A DNA stretch of 64,000 nucleotides from Cytophagales bacterium (GCA_004293815.1 RDZD01000021.1:34025-98024); one strand, 5' to 3'; shown: positions 17,480-27,444, numbered from the stretch's first letter. Numbers and translations: made by a program. The notes: generated by a model from the letters alone, not told the origin.

Positions 17480-18826
17480 TTAATGGTGATGATTAAGAGA
17501 TTCTTTAATGAGTGGGTGATTCTTGGGTATCAAGGGCAATTTTGCCAGATTCATAGCAATCACATAAGCAAAGGATGCCGCAAAGATTAAGAAAATTCCT
17601 ATTTCAAAGAATCCAAATCCGCCTTGGTCTTTGAGTGTACCAGGCATAATCATTTGATAGAAATCAAGCCAGTGTCCTATGATAACAGCTATACAAACAA
17701 GCTTCAAAATACGCATCTTGCGCTTTGCATCGCGGGTCATCAAACCGAAAAATGGGAATATAAAGTTAAATATCAAGTTGATGAAGATGAACTTAGCATA
17801 CTTATCACTAGACAAACGATCTATAAAATAAACAGTTTCTTCAGAAATGTTTGCATAGTATATCAAAAGGAACTGGCTAAACCAAATGTAAGTCCAAAAA
17901 ATGCTAAAGCCAAACACAAATTTACCTAAATCGTGTAAATGCGCTTCGTTGACAAACTTGAGATAACCTGCTTCTTTTAAATAAACCACAGTTAAAGTGA
18001 TTGTAGCCAAACCGCCTACCCACCAGCTAGCAAAGTTGTACCAGCCAAACATAGTGCTAAACCAGTGCGTATCAATAGACATTACCCAGTCCCAAGCTGC
18101 CATGGAAGTAGAAAGACCAAAAAATACGATGAAACCAGCCGACATCTTTACGAGAGTAAAGAATTGCTTATTAGGCTTGCTCGGATCAAGATTGTACTCT
18201 TCTTTGTTAAACTGCTTCTGCATTAAGAATGTGAACAGTATCCAAACGCCCAAATAAATAACAGAACGCGTGATATAAAAAGGCATATTTAAGAAACCTG
18301 CCTTACCAGCTATGATAGCATCAAAGTTAGGACTGTTTTTGTCATAAAGCGAGCTGTCTGTCCAGTGAAAAATATCATGGTAAGATACCGCAAAAGTAAT
18401 AACAAGCATCACCGCAGCAAAAGGCAAAAACTTAAAGATTGCTTCTGGTATACGACGCAAGCCAGCTGACCAGCCCGCCATAGCTACATATTGAATAGCT
18501 ATAAAGAAAGCACCAATCAAAGACAGTCCTACAAAATATACACTGTTAATCCAAAAATTAACTTTCACACGCGTAACCCATGTCACTGCATGGGCATGTC
18601 CGCCGTGCTCAGTCCCAGCCGCGCCACCACTGTAAGCCAAGGCATCAGAAGCCATACCGTTCAAGCCATGTGCACCATGACTATCGTTACCGCCCATAAT
18701 TAGCATAATCAGGCCGATAACTGCGAATACCAAACCTAAGATAAGAATGGTGAATATTTTCTTTTTTACAGCAGAAGAAAAGTCAAACTTTTCATCTAAA
18801 TCAAAATGTTCTGCATGATGTGCCAT
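17480..18826 (-). CDS. actF: Alternative complex III subunit ActF
   Basis: ActF is a polytopic membrane subunit of alternative complex III, a quinol:electron acceptor oxidoreductase that replaces the bc1 complex. The 448 residues contain about ten hydrophobic helices, including conserved MSIDTHWFSTMFGWY (ActF/NrfD-like) and WLDFYQMIMPG. Both ends are histidine-rich (MAHHAEHFD and a terminal HHH). A glycine/histidine-rich loop of about 40 residues separates the first two helices. It is sixth in the operon, 35 bases after actE. Confidence 0.95.
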   Translation of the reverse strand: MAHHAEHFDLDEKFDFSSAVKKKIFTILILGLVFAVIGLIMLIMGGNDSHGAHGLNGMASDALAYSGGAAGTEHGGHAHAVTWVTRVKVNFWINSVYFVGLSLIGAFFIAIQYVAMAGWSAGLRRIPEAIFKFLPFAAVMLVITFAVSYHDIFHWTDSSLYDKNSPNFDAIIAGKAGFLNMPFYITRSVIYLGVWILFTFLMQKQFNKEEYNLDPSKPNKQFFTLVKMSAGFIVFFGLSTSMAAWDWVMSIDTHWFSTMFGWYNFASWWVGGLATITLTVVYLKEAGYLKFVNEAHLHDLGKFVFGFSIFWTYIWFSQFLLIYYANISEETVYFIDRLSSDKYAKFIFINLIFNFIFPFFGLMTRDAKRKMRILKLVCIAVIIGHWLDFYQMIMPGTLKDQGGFGFFEIGIFLIFAASFAYVIAMNLAKLPLIPKNHPLIKESLNHHH

Positions 18827-18861
18827 TTTCTATACGAATTTTAGCTATTATGAATTTTATT

Positions 18862-19515
18862 TTAGTTTTCGCCTTTTTGAAGTTTTTGTACATATCTTAC
18901 AATCTTCCAACGTTCTTCAGTGGTAACCAAAGATTTATGAGGCCACATAGTGTTTTTACCATGTGTAATCACGTGAAAGATATGGCCTTCATTTAAGGTG
19001 GCGTAACGTCCAGTAGAGTAATTAGGCACACCCTTGTAGACCTCACCCACTTTGCCATCACCCGCACCTGTCTCGCCATGGCAAGGGCTGCAATAAGAGA
19101 TATAAAGCGTTTTACCTTGTGCTAATATTTGCTCATTATCAGGCAAAGGGTTTTTGAGAAGCCTAGCCGACATATCAATACTATCCTTGTGTATATTATC
19201 GTAAAATAACACGGTATCCTTCATTTCAAGGGTAGTATAATATTGACGAGCTACTGTTCCTGCCACGGGGCTTATCATATTCTGACGCACTTTTGCAGCA
19301 GGATTCATCCCGTAATCATTAATGGGCACAGCATTACTATAGTAATCGTGAATCCCTAAAAGCGCAGTTCTACTTTCAGTAATCTGAGAGAGAGGATCGT
19401 ATGCAACGGTATGGTACATTTGTGGTGCATATTCAACACCAGGATAATTACCGTCCGCAGCGCAGCCAAACAATGTAAGGGACGTCAAGGCTGCTATGAA
19501 AATTTGCTTCAACAT
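18862..19515 (-). CDS. actE: Alternative complex III subunit ActE, monoheme cytochrome c lipoprotein
   Basis: ActE carries one c-type heme that passes electrons out of complex III. The 217-residue product starts with a lipoprotein signal (LTLFGC, lipid cysteine about residue 18), so it is anchored in the membrane from the periplasmic side. The class I cytochrome domain occupies about residues 125-215, with the heme site CSPCH in YISYCSPCHGETGAGDG and an axial Met in NTMWPH. It is fifth in the act operon, 21 bases after actD. ActE length and architecture match the Bacteroidota family. Confidence 0.95.
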   Translation of the reverse strand: MLKQIFIAALTSLTLFGCAADGNYPGVEYAPQMYHTVAYDPLSQITESRTALLGIHDYYSNAVPINDYGMNPAAKVRQNMISPVAGTVARQYYTTLEMKDTVLFYDNIHKDSIDMSARLLKNPLPDNEQILAQGKTLYISYCSPCHGETGAGDGKVGEVYKGVPNYSTGRYATLNEGHIFHVITHGKNTMWPHKSLVTTEERWKIVRYVQKLQKGEN

Positions 19516-19536
19516 AATTGCTGTGAGCTTTTAAGT

Positions 19537-20214
19537 TTAGTTAGATGTTTTTAATGCGCGGTTAGAACTTGTAACGCCATTAGCAATAAGGTCTGCGAGG
19601 TAGCGAATAAATGATCCTTTATTCTCTTCATCCGTAAAATTGCGTTGCTTCACGCCAACGTGCTCCACACCGTTTGCATCGGTATGTCTTTCTACTCCTG
19701 ATTCTAACAGAATAGAACGGATATCAGCTTCACTCAAAGTATTCTTTGCCAAGTCAATAGCCATGACATGTTTGTCATCTGTGCTGCGACGGTCAAAAAT
19801 ACGTGGCACTTTGTGAGGGTAAAGACTATTAGTTGCTAAAAAAGTGCCCACCATTCCAAACGCTGCAAAAAGTACAGTACATTCAAAAATTACAGGTATA
19901 AAGTTTGGAATAGCTATAAAAGACTTGCCGCCAATAATCATAGGCCAGTCTACGCCCATAATCAAACTTTGCATAGCGATAGCGCAAAGATTGCCTAGCG
20001 CGCCAAAACCAAAAGCTGCTCGTGGCATGAAAGAACGGTCGTAACCTAAAGCATGCTCAAGTCCGTGTATTGGGTATGGTGTAAATACTTCGTATATTTT
20101 AACACCTTTACCTCTAACGTGTTCTACAGCTTCTAAAAGTACGTCCTCATCGTTGTAGATACCGAGCAGATAGTGCTTATCTGTTTCTGCTGCGTGTTGA
20201 TGTTGATTTGACAT
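19537..20214 (-). CDS. actD: Alternative complex III subunit ActD (DUF3341)
   Basis: ActD is a small membrane subunit without cofactors that packs against ActC and ActF. The 225 residues begin with a soluble domain of about 85 residues containing the conserved VFTPYPIHGLEHALG motif of the DUF3341 family. Two membrane helices follow at about 87-105 and 118-137, and a soluble C-terminal region of about 85 residues. It is 33 bases downstream of actC and 21 upstream of actE. Position in the operon and the PIHGL motif together make the call firm. Confidence 0.95.
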   Translation of the reverse strand: MSNQHQHAAETDKHYLLGIYNDEDVLLEAVEHVRGKGVKIYEVFTPYPIHGLEHALGYDRSFMPRAAFGFGALGNLCAIAMQSLIMGVDWPMIIGGKSFIAIPNFIPVIFECTVLFAAFGMVGTFLATNSLYPHKVPRIFDRRSTDDKHVMAIDLAKNTLSEADIRSILLESGVERHTDANGVEHVGVKQRNFTDEENKGSFIRYLADLIANGVTSSNRALKTSN

Positions 20215-20247
20215 GAATTCTGAAGATATTTTAGTTGAAAAGGTGGA

Positions 20248-21651
20248 TTAAATAACGTTGTTGGTGTCTTTGATGGTATCTCTGCGCTTGTAGACCTTCG
20301 CATCAGAATTTTTAAGTACTGATTTAACCTCAGCCATGTTGATGACAGGGAAATACTTAGCAAAAAGGAAGAAGAACGTAAAGAACACACCAAAAGAGAA
20401 AAAGTAACACATAATATCCCAGAGCGTAGGGGTGAAGTATCCCCAGCTTGATGGCAAATAGTCACGGTGCAATGAGGTTACAATAATTACAAAACGTTCA
20501 AACCACATACCAATATTTACCACAATTGAGAGTACGAAGGTCATCACTATGCTTGTTCTGATGCGTTTGAACCAGAAAAGTTGAGGTGATATTACGTTAC
20601 AAGTCATCATAGCCCAATATGACCACCAGTATTGACCTGTTGCGCGATTAATAAAAGCATAGCTTTCGTATTCTACCTGCGAGTACCATGCAATAAAGAA
20701 CTCAGTCGTATAAGCAATCCCTACAATAGATCCTGTAACAAGAATAATGATATTCATCATTTCTATGTGCTCAAGCGTAATGTAGTGCTCCAATCTGTAC
20801 ACCTTGCGAGTTACGAGCATCAGCGTGAGTACCATCGCGAAGCCTGAGAAAATCGCACCAGCCACGAAGTAAGGTGGGAAAATGGTTGTGTGCCAGCCAG
20901 GAATAACCGAAGTTGCAAAGTCCATAGATACAATGGTGTGAACCGACAATACTAGTGGCGTAGAAAGACCTGCCAAAATGAGAGACATGGCTTCGTAGTG
21001 CATCCATGTCTTGGCACCACCCACCCAGCCGAAGCTCAAAAGGCCATACGCAAAGCGTGGAAACCTGTTTACTGCACGGTCGCGGATTGTGGCAAAATCA
21101 GGCACAAGTCCCATATACCAGAATACCAAAGACACTGAAAAGTATGTAGAAATCGCAAATACGTCCCAAAGAAGTGGAGAGTTAAAATTCACCCACAAAG
21201 AACCAAAAGCGTTTGGCAAAGGAAATACCCAATACATACCTACCCAAATACGACCCATGTGCGTAAGTGGCCAAATAGCCGCACAAATTACGGCAAAAAT
21301 CGTCATTGCCTCAGCCGCACGGTTGATAGACGTACGCCATTTTTGGCGGAAAAGCAAGAGAATGGCAGAAATGAGCGTACCTGCGTGGCCAATACCTACC
21401 CACCAAACGAAGTTAGTGATGTCCCAAGCCCATTGAACGGTTCTGTTCAAACCCCAACGACCTATACCAGTCCAGAGCATATCGCCCATAAACCAGCCGC
21501 CAGAGAAGAGTGCTACAAGCGACAAAGTGAAAAATATCCACCAAGAGCGCGTGGGACTTTCTTCTACTCTCTTTGAAATGTCCTCTGTAATATCGTGTAT
21601 GGTTTTATTACCCGTTACTAGAGGCTCTCTGATATCTGTTACGATTTGCAT
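20248..21651 (-). CDS. actC: Alternative complex III subunit ActC (NrfD/PsrC family)
   Basis: ActC is the large integral subunit that binds and oxidises quinol. The 467 residues have about ten membrane helices, a 30-residue soluble N-terminus, and family motifs such as [14 protein letters not shown] near residue 88-101, which holds the conserved histidine of the quinol site, and SLPSSW-like [10 protein letters not shown] near the end. The protein matches the usual length. It follows actB by 65 bases and precedes actD by 33. Confidence 0.96.
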   Translation of the reverse strand: MQIVTDIREPLVTGNKTIHDITEDISKRVEESPTRSWWIFFTLSLVALFSGGWFMGDMLWTGIGRWGLNRTVQWAWDITNFVWWVGIGHAGTLISAILLLFRQKWRTSINRAAEAMTIFAVICAAIWPLTHMGRIWVGMYWVFPLPNAFGSLWVNFNSPLLWDVFAISTYFSVSLVFWYMGLVPDFATIRDRAVNRFPRFAYGLLSFGWVGGAKTWMHYEAMSLILAGLSTPLVLSVHTIVSMDFATSVIPGWHTTIFPPYFVAGAIFSGFAMVLTLMLVTRKVYRLEHYITLEHIEMMNIIILVTGSIVGIAYTTEFFIAWYSQVEYESYAFINRATGQYWWSYWAMMTCNVISPQLFWFKRIRTSIVMTFVLSIVVNIGMWFERFVIIVTSLHRDYLPSSWGYFTPTLWDIMCYFFSFGVFFTFFFLFAKYFPVINMAEVKSVLKNSDAKVYKRRDTIKDTNNVI

Positions 21652-21716
21652 TAACTTTCAGAGTTTTAAATGTATTACTTTTTTTTATATTAGATGAGCA
21701 AGTAAAGGTTAAATAA

Positions 21717-24700
21717 TTAAGCTTTTTCTTGTTCTTTGTTACGAACTTTAGTTAAATACCACACGTTAGGACTCACACCAATCTCATGCAAGACATTGTA
21801 AGCGCGAAGCTCTAGCTCGCTTTCTAAGAGTTTAACAATGTTGCTTTCAGGATTATTTAAGTCGCCAAATGTAATCGCATCACTAGGACATGCAGATGCA
21901 CAAGCTACCATTGCCTCACCATCCGCGATTTTACGCTTCTCGCGACGCGCACGCAATTTCACATCTTGTATTCTTTGAATACACAAAGAACACTTTTCCA
22001 TCACCCCCCTTGAACGAACGGTAACATCAGGATTCAATACCATCTTTCCAAGAGGGTTATTGAGATGATAGTCAAACATTTCGTTGTTGGCATAGTTAAA
22101 CCAGTTGAAGCGACGTACTTTATAAGGACAGTTATTGGCACAATATTTTGTACCAACACAACGGTTGTACGTCATTTGGTTGATTCCCTCACTGCTGTGT
22201 GTAGTTGCTACAACGGGACAAACCGTTTCACAAGGCGCATTGTTGCAATGCTGACACATCATAGGCTGAAACACCACTTCAGGGTTCTCGGAGGCGATTT
22301 CTAAACTGGCATGGTCACCAATAGTGCCTGCAGAGCTAAAGTAGCGGTCTATACGCATCCAATGCATTTCGCGGCGGCGTGCTACTTCATCTCTTCCTAC
22401 TACAGGGACATTGTTTTCCAAGTGGCAAGCTACAATACAAGCCGAACAACCCGTACAGGTGTTCAAATCTATAACCATGCCCCAGTGGTGAATTGGATAC
22501 ATATGCTGATCGCCACGCTTAGGCGCATATTTGTGCTTCCAAAGCTTTTTTTCTTCCTCAGTAGGCACTTCAGGCAATGCGTGATGATCTTCACCATAAA
22601 GATCGCCATTAATATCCCACAAAGACAAATCAGTAGGCTTTTCTTTGCCACTATAGCTAGTGATCATTGGAGCATACTTTTTCTTTTTGAGGGCTTCACC
22701 ATCTACGTAGTCTGATAATAAAGCTTCTTGTATAACGGTTTGTCTGCCCATAAACGTGCCATGCGTTTGGGTCTGCGCCATCTGGAAGGCATCAGCTAGT
22801 ATACTGATACTCACTCCTTGCATAGAAGCCATTATAATAGAACCCTCTTGCACGGTTGCCATAGGGAACACGTTCGCACCACCCGCCTGAGCAGCTACCT
22901 TGCCAGCTTTTTCACGACCGTAGCCCACTGAAATAGAAAGAGTTTCAGCTGGGAGACCTGGCAGGATAGCTACAGGAAGCTTAATTGATTTTCCGTTGGC
23001 TTTTACTTCTGCCATGATGGTTTTACCTTCCACCATTTTAAGGTTCTGGCTCTTAGCCCAAGCTTGTGGTACACCTACAAAGTGACCCCAGCATATTTTG
23101 CTAATAGGCTCTGGCGTTTCTTGTATCCAAGGGTTATTAGCTTGTGAACCACTTCCTGCTACTGGCGATACAAACAAAGACAACTCCCAACCTTTGCTAT
23201 CGGCTTTATAAGCCGCTTTTACTTTTTCGGCTGCCTCTGCTGCACTAGAAGAGGTGGGCTGTGCTTGCGACTCTGCAGGTGCTGCAGTTGTTGAGGCTGC
23301 CGCAGTTTCTGTAGAAGTACTCATTACGGCAACAGCTTTACCGCCCTCATGTATGGACTTGTAGCCCGACACATTATCGACATGGAAAAAGCCATTGTGC
23401 AAAGAGGTCTTCCAAAATACAGAAGCATTTGACTCAGAAGTCTGCAAAGAAGAAAGTGTCCCTGTCCAATAGTCTTGGATGTAGGTAAAATAATCTTTTG
23501 CACTATCCGACCATTTCAGGAGACTGTCTTGAAACTGGCGGGTGTTAAAAATTGGACGTATGGTTGGTTGACAAAGACTGAAAGAACCTTTATGCGGTTC
23601 CGCGTCGTTCCAAGACTCCAGAAAATGTCTATCAGGGCAATTGTATGTACAAAGCGAAGCGGTCTCATGCAGAATATCTGCTGAAGACACTGTTAGCTTG
23701 GCACTTTTGATAGATGCCGCTATTTCAGCACCTCTTGGATGGTTATAAACAGGATTACAGCCATAAAATAGCACCGCTGTGGCTTGGCCGCCTTTGAATG
23801 CGTCTATGAACTGCGTCATTTTAGTGTCGTTGCCTTGCTTCAAGAAAGAAGGTCTTGCAATATCCAAAGTGCTATTGTAGTTGCCGAGCATATTATTGAT
23901 GTCCGCTACAAGCATTTGGACGTTCACATCATTGCTGCCGCATACCACAAGGCCATTACCTGCATTATCTGCTAGGTGTTTGGCAGCACGATCAATGGCT
24001 TTATCCAAATCTTTAATTCCAGAAAAACCAGCTGCGCTTCCACCTTTCAACGCTGCTACCTTATCGCGCAACAGACCCACAACAATACCCTCCTGTGAAG
24101 GACGGATTGGGTTACGATAATCAGCAGACGCGCCTGTTATAGAAAAAGATGATTCAAAATGGAAATGTCTAGACATCACCTTTTTGTCTTTGCCAATGCG
24201 ACGTGTTTGTGAATATTGCTTGCTGTGCTCTACATCAGAAATCCAAGAGCCTAAAAAGTCGGCATTGATACTTACTATTGATTTAGCTTTGCTAAAATCA
24301 TAACGCGGTACAGCAAATTTTCCAAACATTTTGTTATGCGCTTCAGCTAACCCGTATTGAGGCAAAGCATCATAACTTACATGTTGAGCTGTAGGATATT
24401 TGGCAATAAAATCAGAGATAACACGCTTAGTGGAAGGGCTTAGAATCGTTTCAGAAACGATGTAAATAGTTCCAGAAGAAGCTTCTGTCAAAAGCTGCTT
24501 AATTTCGGTATCAACTGTAATCCAATCTGTTTTTTGGCCGCCTTTAGTGGGGTATTGAGCCTTCTCACTGTCATAAAGTGAAAGTACCGAAGCACTAACA
24601 CGAGAATTTATGCCACCTTTAGTAATGGGCGACATGGCATTTCCTTCAATGAAAATGGGACGGCCTTCGCGTGTTTTAACCAAAACTGAACAGTAATCGC

Positions 24701-25013
24701 TGCCATCCATAAATGTTGAGGCGTAATAGGTAGCGATACTAGGTTCGTAATTTTCGGGTTTGTTAAGTAAGGGTACTGCATGTTTGATTGGGGTTTCGCA
24801 GGCTGCCAATGAAACAGCTGCTACACCAAAGCCCATGGCTTTTAGAAAATCTCTACGGCTTGTACCTTCCTCTTGAGCGGAATCTGTGTTATCGCCGTAA
24901 GCATCTTTAATCGGGAGGTCTTCAGCAAATTCCTTTTCGTTGTTCTTAACGAACTCTGAATCGTTGCTGAGTTGTTCGAGTCCTTTCCAATATGTTTTGT
25001 TCTGCAATTTCAT
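21717..25013 (-). CDS. actB: Alternative complex III subunit ActB, iron-sulfur molybdopterin-like protein
   Basis: ActB is the periplasmic iron-sulfur subunit. The ATG at 25013 gives 1098 residues; the TTG nine bases upstream is not needed. A twin-arginine motif SRRDFLKAMGF (about 52-62) is followed by a lipobox SLAAC, so it is folded in the cytoplasm, exported by Tat and lipidated. The first part (about 75-770) is a molybdopterin-oxidoreductase-like domain that lacks a metal-ligand cysteine, as in the family. The second part (about 860-1080) has four cysteine clusters: CTGCSACIVAC, CQHCNNAPCETVC, CVGTKYCANNC and CSLC...ACASAC, for three 4Fe-4S and one 3Fe-4S centre. A low-complexity Ala/Thr/Ser insert (about 560-600) interrupts the first domain. 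Confidence 0.96.
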   Translation of the reverse strand: MKLQNKTYWKGLEQLSNDSEFVKNNEKEFAEDLPIKDAYGDNTDSAQEEGTSRRDFLKAMGFGVAAVSLAACETPIKHAVPLLNKPENYEPSIATYYASTFMDGSDYCSVLVKTREGRPIFIEGNAMSPITKGGINSRVSASVLSLYDSEKAQYPTKGGQKTDWITVDTEIKQLLTEASSGTIYIVSETILSPSTKRVISDFIAKYPTAQHVSYDALPQYGLAEAHNKMFGKFAVPRYDFSKAKSIVSINADFLGSWISDVEHSKQYSQTRRIGKDKKVMSRHFHFESSFSITGASADYRNPIRPSQEGIVVGLLRDKVAALKGGSAAGFSGIKDLDKAIDRAAKHLADNAGNGLVVCGSNDVNVQMLVADINNMLGNYNSTLDIARPSFLKQGNDTKMTQFIDAFKGGQATAVLFYGCNPVYNHPRGAEIAASIKSAKLTVSSADILHETASLCTYNCPDRHFLESWNDAEPHKGSFSLCQPTIRPIFNTRQFQDSLLKWSDSAKDYFTYIQDYWTGTLSSLQTSESNASVFWKTSLHNGFFHVDNVSGYKSIHEGGKAVAVMSTSTETAAASTTAAPAESQAQPTSSSAAEAAEKVKAAYKADSKGWELSLFVSPVAGSGSQANNPWIQETPEPISKICWGHFVGVPQAWAKSQNLKMVEGKTIMAEVKANGKSIKLPVAILPGLPAETLSISVGYGREKAGKVAAQAGGANVFPMATVQEGSIIMASMQGVSISILADAFQMAQTQTHGTFMGRQTVIQEALLSDYVDGEALKKKKYAPMITSYSGKEKPTDLSLWDINGDLYGEDHHALPEVPTEEEKKLWKHKYAPKRGDQHMYPIHHWGMVIDLNTCTGCSACIVACHLENNVPVVGRDEVARRREMHWMRIDRYFSSAGTIGDHASLEIASENPEVVFQPMMCQHCNNAPCETVCPVVATTHSSEGINQMTYNRCVGTKYCANNCPYKVRRFNWFNYANNEMFDYHLNNPLGKMVLNPDVTVRSRGVMEKCSLCIQRIQDVKLRARREKRKIADGEAMVACASACPSDAITFGDLNNPESNIVKLLESELELRAYNVLHEIGVSPNVWYLTKVRNKEQEKA

Positions 25014-25056
25014 GAGAATCAAGTGCTAACTTTGTTTTGCTTGAGAGAAAGATAGA

Positions 25057-26391
25057 TTAATAGTGACACTTGGCGCACTCTAAACCACCAATGTCTTCCA
25101 CTTTGAGCGGCTTCTTGGCATTTTTAGCGTGTAATTTAACCATGTCTTCGTAGTAAGGATTGTCTTTTGTGTTCACCTCTGTTTCTCTGTGACAGGCTAT
25201 ACACCAACCCATGGTGAGAAGCGATGATTGTTGAACAATTTCCATCTCCTCAATATTACCGTGGCAACGCTGACATTCAATACCCGCAACAGTCACGTGC
25301 TGAGAGTGGTTGAAGTAAGCCAAATCTGGCAAGTTGTGAATTCTTACCCACTGTATTGGCTCATTTTTCTCGATGGCCGCATAAATTTTTTGAATTTCAG
25401 GCGAACCAGTTTTGATTTTATTGTGGCAGTTCATACAAAGGTTTGCAGCAGGTATGCCAGCTGACTTACCTCTAGCAGCCGTGCCATGGCAATATTTACA
25501 ATCAATCTTATATTGACCTGCATGTAATTTATGTGAGAACGGTATAGGCTGATCAGGTGCATAACCTTGTTGGATACCCACAGTAAACAAACCTTCTACA
25601 ACTGTTTTAGCTATTAAGGCAATAAATATCAAAGTACAAACACCCAAGAATGGACGGCTTTTGATTACTGCACCTATTTCAAATGGATTCTCATCCAAAA
25701 ATTCTTTTTCCGCTTCATTGAAATTGCGATTTTGCTTCATGCTCAAAGAGAAGCTGCGTCCCAAAATGGCTAAAGCAAAGCCTGCTAAGAGAAGCAAAGT
25801 AGCCAAGATGCAGATAGTCAAAACAAGCAAGCCAGAAGAACCACCTGATTCTTCCGTAGTTGTTCCAGCACCTGCACCAGCCGCAACCGCTACAGCTGGG
25901 CCTTTTTTAGTTTCATCTTGTACATAAGACAAAATAGCCACAATTTGCTCATCTTTGAGAAAATCGTGGTTGGGCATGATTTGTTTATACTCATTATATA
26001 AAGCTACCGCGTAGGGGTCTCCACTTTTGATAACTTTCTCGGGATACTTGATAAAGTTAATGAGCCAAGGCACAGTACGACGTACAGAAACGTCCTTAAG
26101 AGCAGGACCCACCACTTTTTCGTGTACAGCGTGACACTGTTTACAGTTTGCGTCAAAAACTTCCTTACCAGAAGCTATAACAGCGGCATCAGCAGACAGT
26201 GCACCTGCTGGGGCAGCAGTGGCAGTAGCATCAGCGGGGGCGGCAGTAGCAGTATCTTTCGGGGCAGCGTCTTGAGCTAGAGCTTTGTGCGAAAAAAGTC
26301 CAGCTAGTCCTAAAGTAAAGACAACCAAAAATGTCCAAAAGAAAGACCCTCTGACTGACCGATAATTAAGCTGAAAGTTCATGTTAATCAT
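25057..26391 (-). CDS. actA: Alternative complex III subunit ActA with an added N-terminal cytochrome c domain
   Basis: ActA is the multiheme cytochrome c of complex III. The ATG at 26391 gives 444 residues; the longer frame begins at a TTG inside the -7 promoter box and is unlikely. A signal/anchor segment (WTFLVVFTLGLAGLF) is followed by an Ala/Pro/Thr-rich linker, then a monoheme class I cytochrome c domain with CKQCH and a later Met ligand in IMPNHDF. Two membrane helices follow (about 185-210 and 250-270), then the classic pentaheme domain with CKYCH, CMNCH, CQRCH, CIACH and CAKCH. ActA of well-studied complexes is described as pentaheme, so this protein would carry six hemes. It is the first gene of the operon. 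Confidence 0.95.
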   Translation of the reverse strand: MINMNFQLNYRSVRGSFFWTFLVVFTLGLAGLFSHKALAQDAAPKDTATAAPADATATAAPAGALSADAAVIASGKEVFDANCKQCHAVHEKVVGPALKDVSVRRTVPWLINFIKYPEKVIKSGDPYAVALYNEYKQIMPNHDFLKDEQIVAILSYVQDETKKGPAVAVAAGAGAGTTTEESGGSSGLLVLTICILATLLLLAGFALAILGRSFSLSMKQNRNFNEAEKEFLDENPFEIGAVIKSRPFLGVCTLIFIALIAKTVVEGLFTVGIQQGYAPDQPIPFSHKLHAGQYKIDCKYCHGTAARGKSAGIPAANLCMNCHNKIKTGSPEIQKIYAAIEKNEPIQWVRIHNLPDLAYFNHSQHVTVAGIECQRCHGNIEEMEIVQQSSLLTMGWCIACHRETEVNTKDNPYYEDMVKLHAKNAKKPLKVEDIGGLECAKCHY

Positions 26392-26415
26392 ATTAATGCT
26401 ATTCTTTGAATGCTG

Positions 26416-26446
26416 CAAATGTAGAATACCTTTTTAATTACTCAAA
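26416..26446 (-). promoter_or_regulatory. Promoter of the act-cta operon
   Basis: Minus-strand -7 box TACATTTG (26423-26416) and -33 TTTG (26446-26443), with 19 bases between. Both boxes match the Bacteroidota consensus exactly. The expected start is near 26409, only about 18 bases before the actA ATG at 26391, which makes the TTG start of the longer frame impossible on this transcript. Confidence 0.75.
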
Positions 26447-26889
26447 ATACAACACAAGCAAATTTGTTAAGATAGGTTAATTACTTTTTATAAAATTCTG
26501 ATAATCAAATCTCAAGCTTCGTTCAAACAATGTAATTTAGAAGCATTCTAAATTAGTTCAAAAAACTTTAAAAGCAGTTTGCCTAGCCGTAAAATTACAT
26601 TTCTCAAGTAACATTTTAAAAAGGATTAGCAATAATTTACATACAGTTGTGCAACTTTAACTTGATCTTTAGCGTTTCAGGAGTTTCTGTGCCCATCAAA
26701 GTAGTGTTCTTGTAAAAAAATATCAAAAAAAATAAAAAATAGTTCAGTTTTTACAAAAAAACTAAATTCTATACATCCCCTCTCAAAGCAGTTTATATTA
26801 CAAAAATGGACTCTTCTAAAGTTATAGACAGACTAGTCTTATCTCAAAAATTACGCTAAAAAAGTCTGCTTAATTTTATCTGATTGCAG

Positions 26890-26920
26890 TTGAAGTCTAT
26901 TGTTTTTCATGCTATATTTG
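26890..26920 (+). promoter_or_regulatory. Promoter of the EAD-like / GDP-fucose synthase operon
   Basis: The -7 box TATATTTG (26913-26920) follows TTG (26890-26892) after 20 bases, as in the Bacteroidota consensus. Transcription should begin near 26927, about 29 bases before the ATG at 26956. Confidence 0.65.
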
Positions 26921-26955
26921 CGAAAATATTGAGTCAATAACCCTGAGTTCTGCCA

Positions 26956-27444
26956 ATGAACCACAAAACCTTTGTTGTAGACGTAGAAGAGTGTATTGCT
27001 ACCAATCGTTTGGTAGAAGCCGTGAGCATGCTTGTAAGTTTTTTACGCAACCGTGATGTGAGCTTATACCAAGTGGCACTCACCCAACAGACTCGTTTAA
27101 ACGAACTCATTGAAGCACGCACTATGCAAACAATAACCCCTGAAGAGTCTGAAAATGAGCGTGCAAGAATTCGAGGTGTACTCACTTATGTTGTAGAAAA
27201 AGTGGCAGAACTGCCACCAGCAGACAGCAAAGGGCAAGAATTTAAAGATGATAGGCAAAAACGTATTTTTTTCATAGAAAAAGAAGTCCTACACTTAAAG
27301 CAGCTGCTTGTTAAGCTCAAAGAACAGCGTACTTTGGTAGAAGAAAATCCTATCGCAGAAGAGCGTTATGACGAACAAATCATGGATTTTGAACGCTGGA
27401 TAAAGGACTATGAGCAGGAATTGACCCAATTAAACCCTCAATAA
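26956..27444 (+). CDS. Effector-associated-domain-like protein with C-terminal coiled coil
   Basis: A 162-residue cytoplasmic protein. Residues about 5-85 form a pattern like the effector-associated domain EAD11 of bacterial conflict systems: a first helix [18 protein letters not shown], then a polar segment with [14 protein letters not shown], then [14 protein letters not shown] and a last helix ending VEKVAEL. In EAD proteins this helical bundle recruits a separate effector through a matching domain. Residues about 95-160 are strongly charged and heptad-like, suggesting a coiled coil. No effector domain is present in the protein or next to it; the downstream gene is GDP-fucose synthase, 11 bases away. 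The EAD link is by motif order only and is not proven. Confidence 0.6.
   Translation: MNHKTFVVDVEECIATNRLVEAVSMLVSFLRNRDVSLYQVALTQQTRLNELIEARTMQTITPEESENERARIRGVLTYVVEKVAELPPADSKGQEFKDDRQKRIFFIEKEVLHLKQLLVKLKEQRTLVEENPIAEERYDEQIMDFERWIKDYEQELTQLNPQ

Larger units (their letters stand above)
26392..26955. other. Divergent intergenic region with two opposed promoters
   Basis: A 564-base, strongly AT-rich gap. The act promoter lies at its left end and the promoter of the EAD-like gene at its right end; the middle contains A-runs (around 26715-26765) but no credible gene, RNA fold with a GC-rich stem, or tRNA. The long distance between promoters leaves room for regulatory binding sites, none of which can be recognised. 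Confidence 0.6.

Noticed and set aside
25057..26418. Longer actA frame beginning at TTG 26418
   Set aside because: The TTG lies inside the -7 promoter box and upstream of the expected transcript start.
26700..26770. A/T-rich runs in the act intergenic region as an origin or curved DNA element
   Set aside because: No DnaA boxes or repeats are visible; simple A-runs are common in this AT-rich genome.
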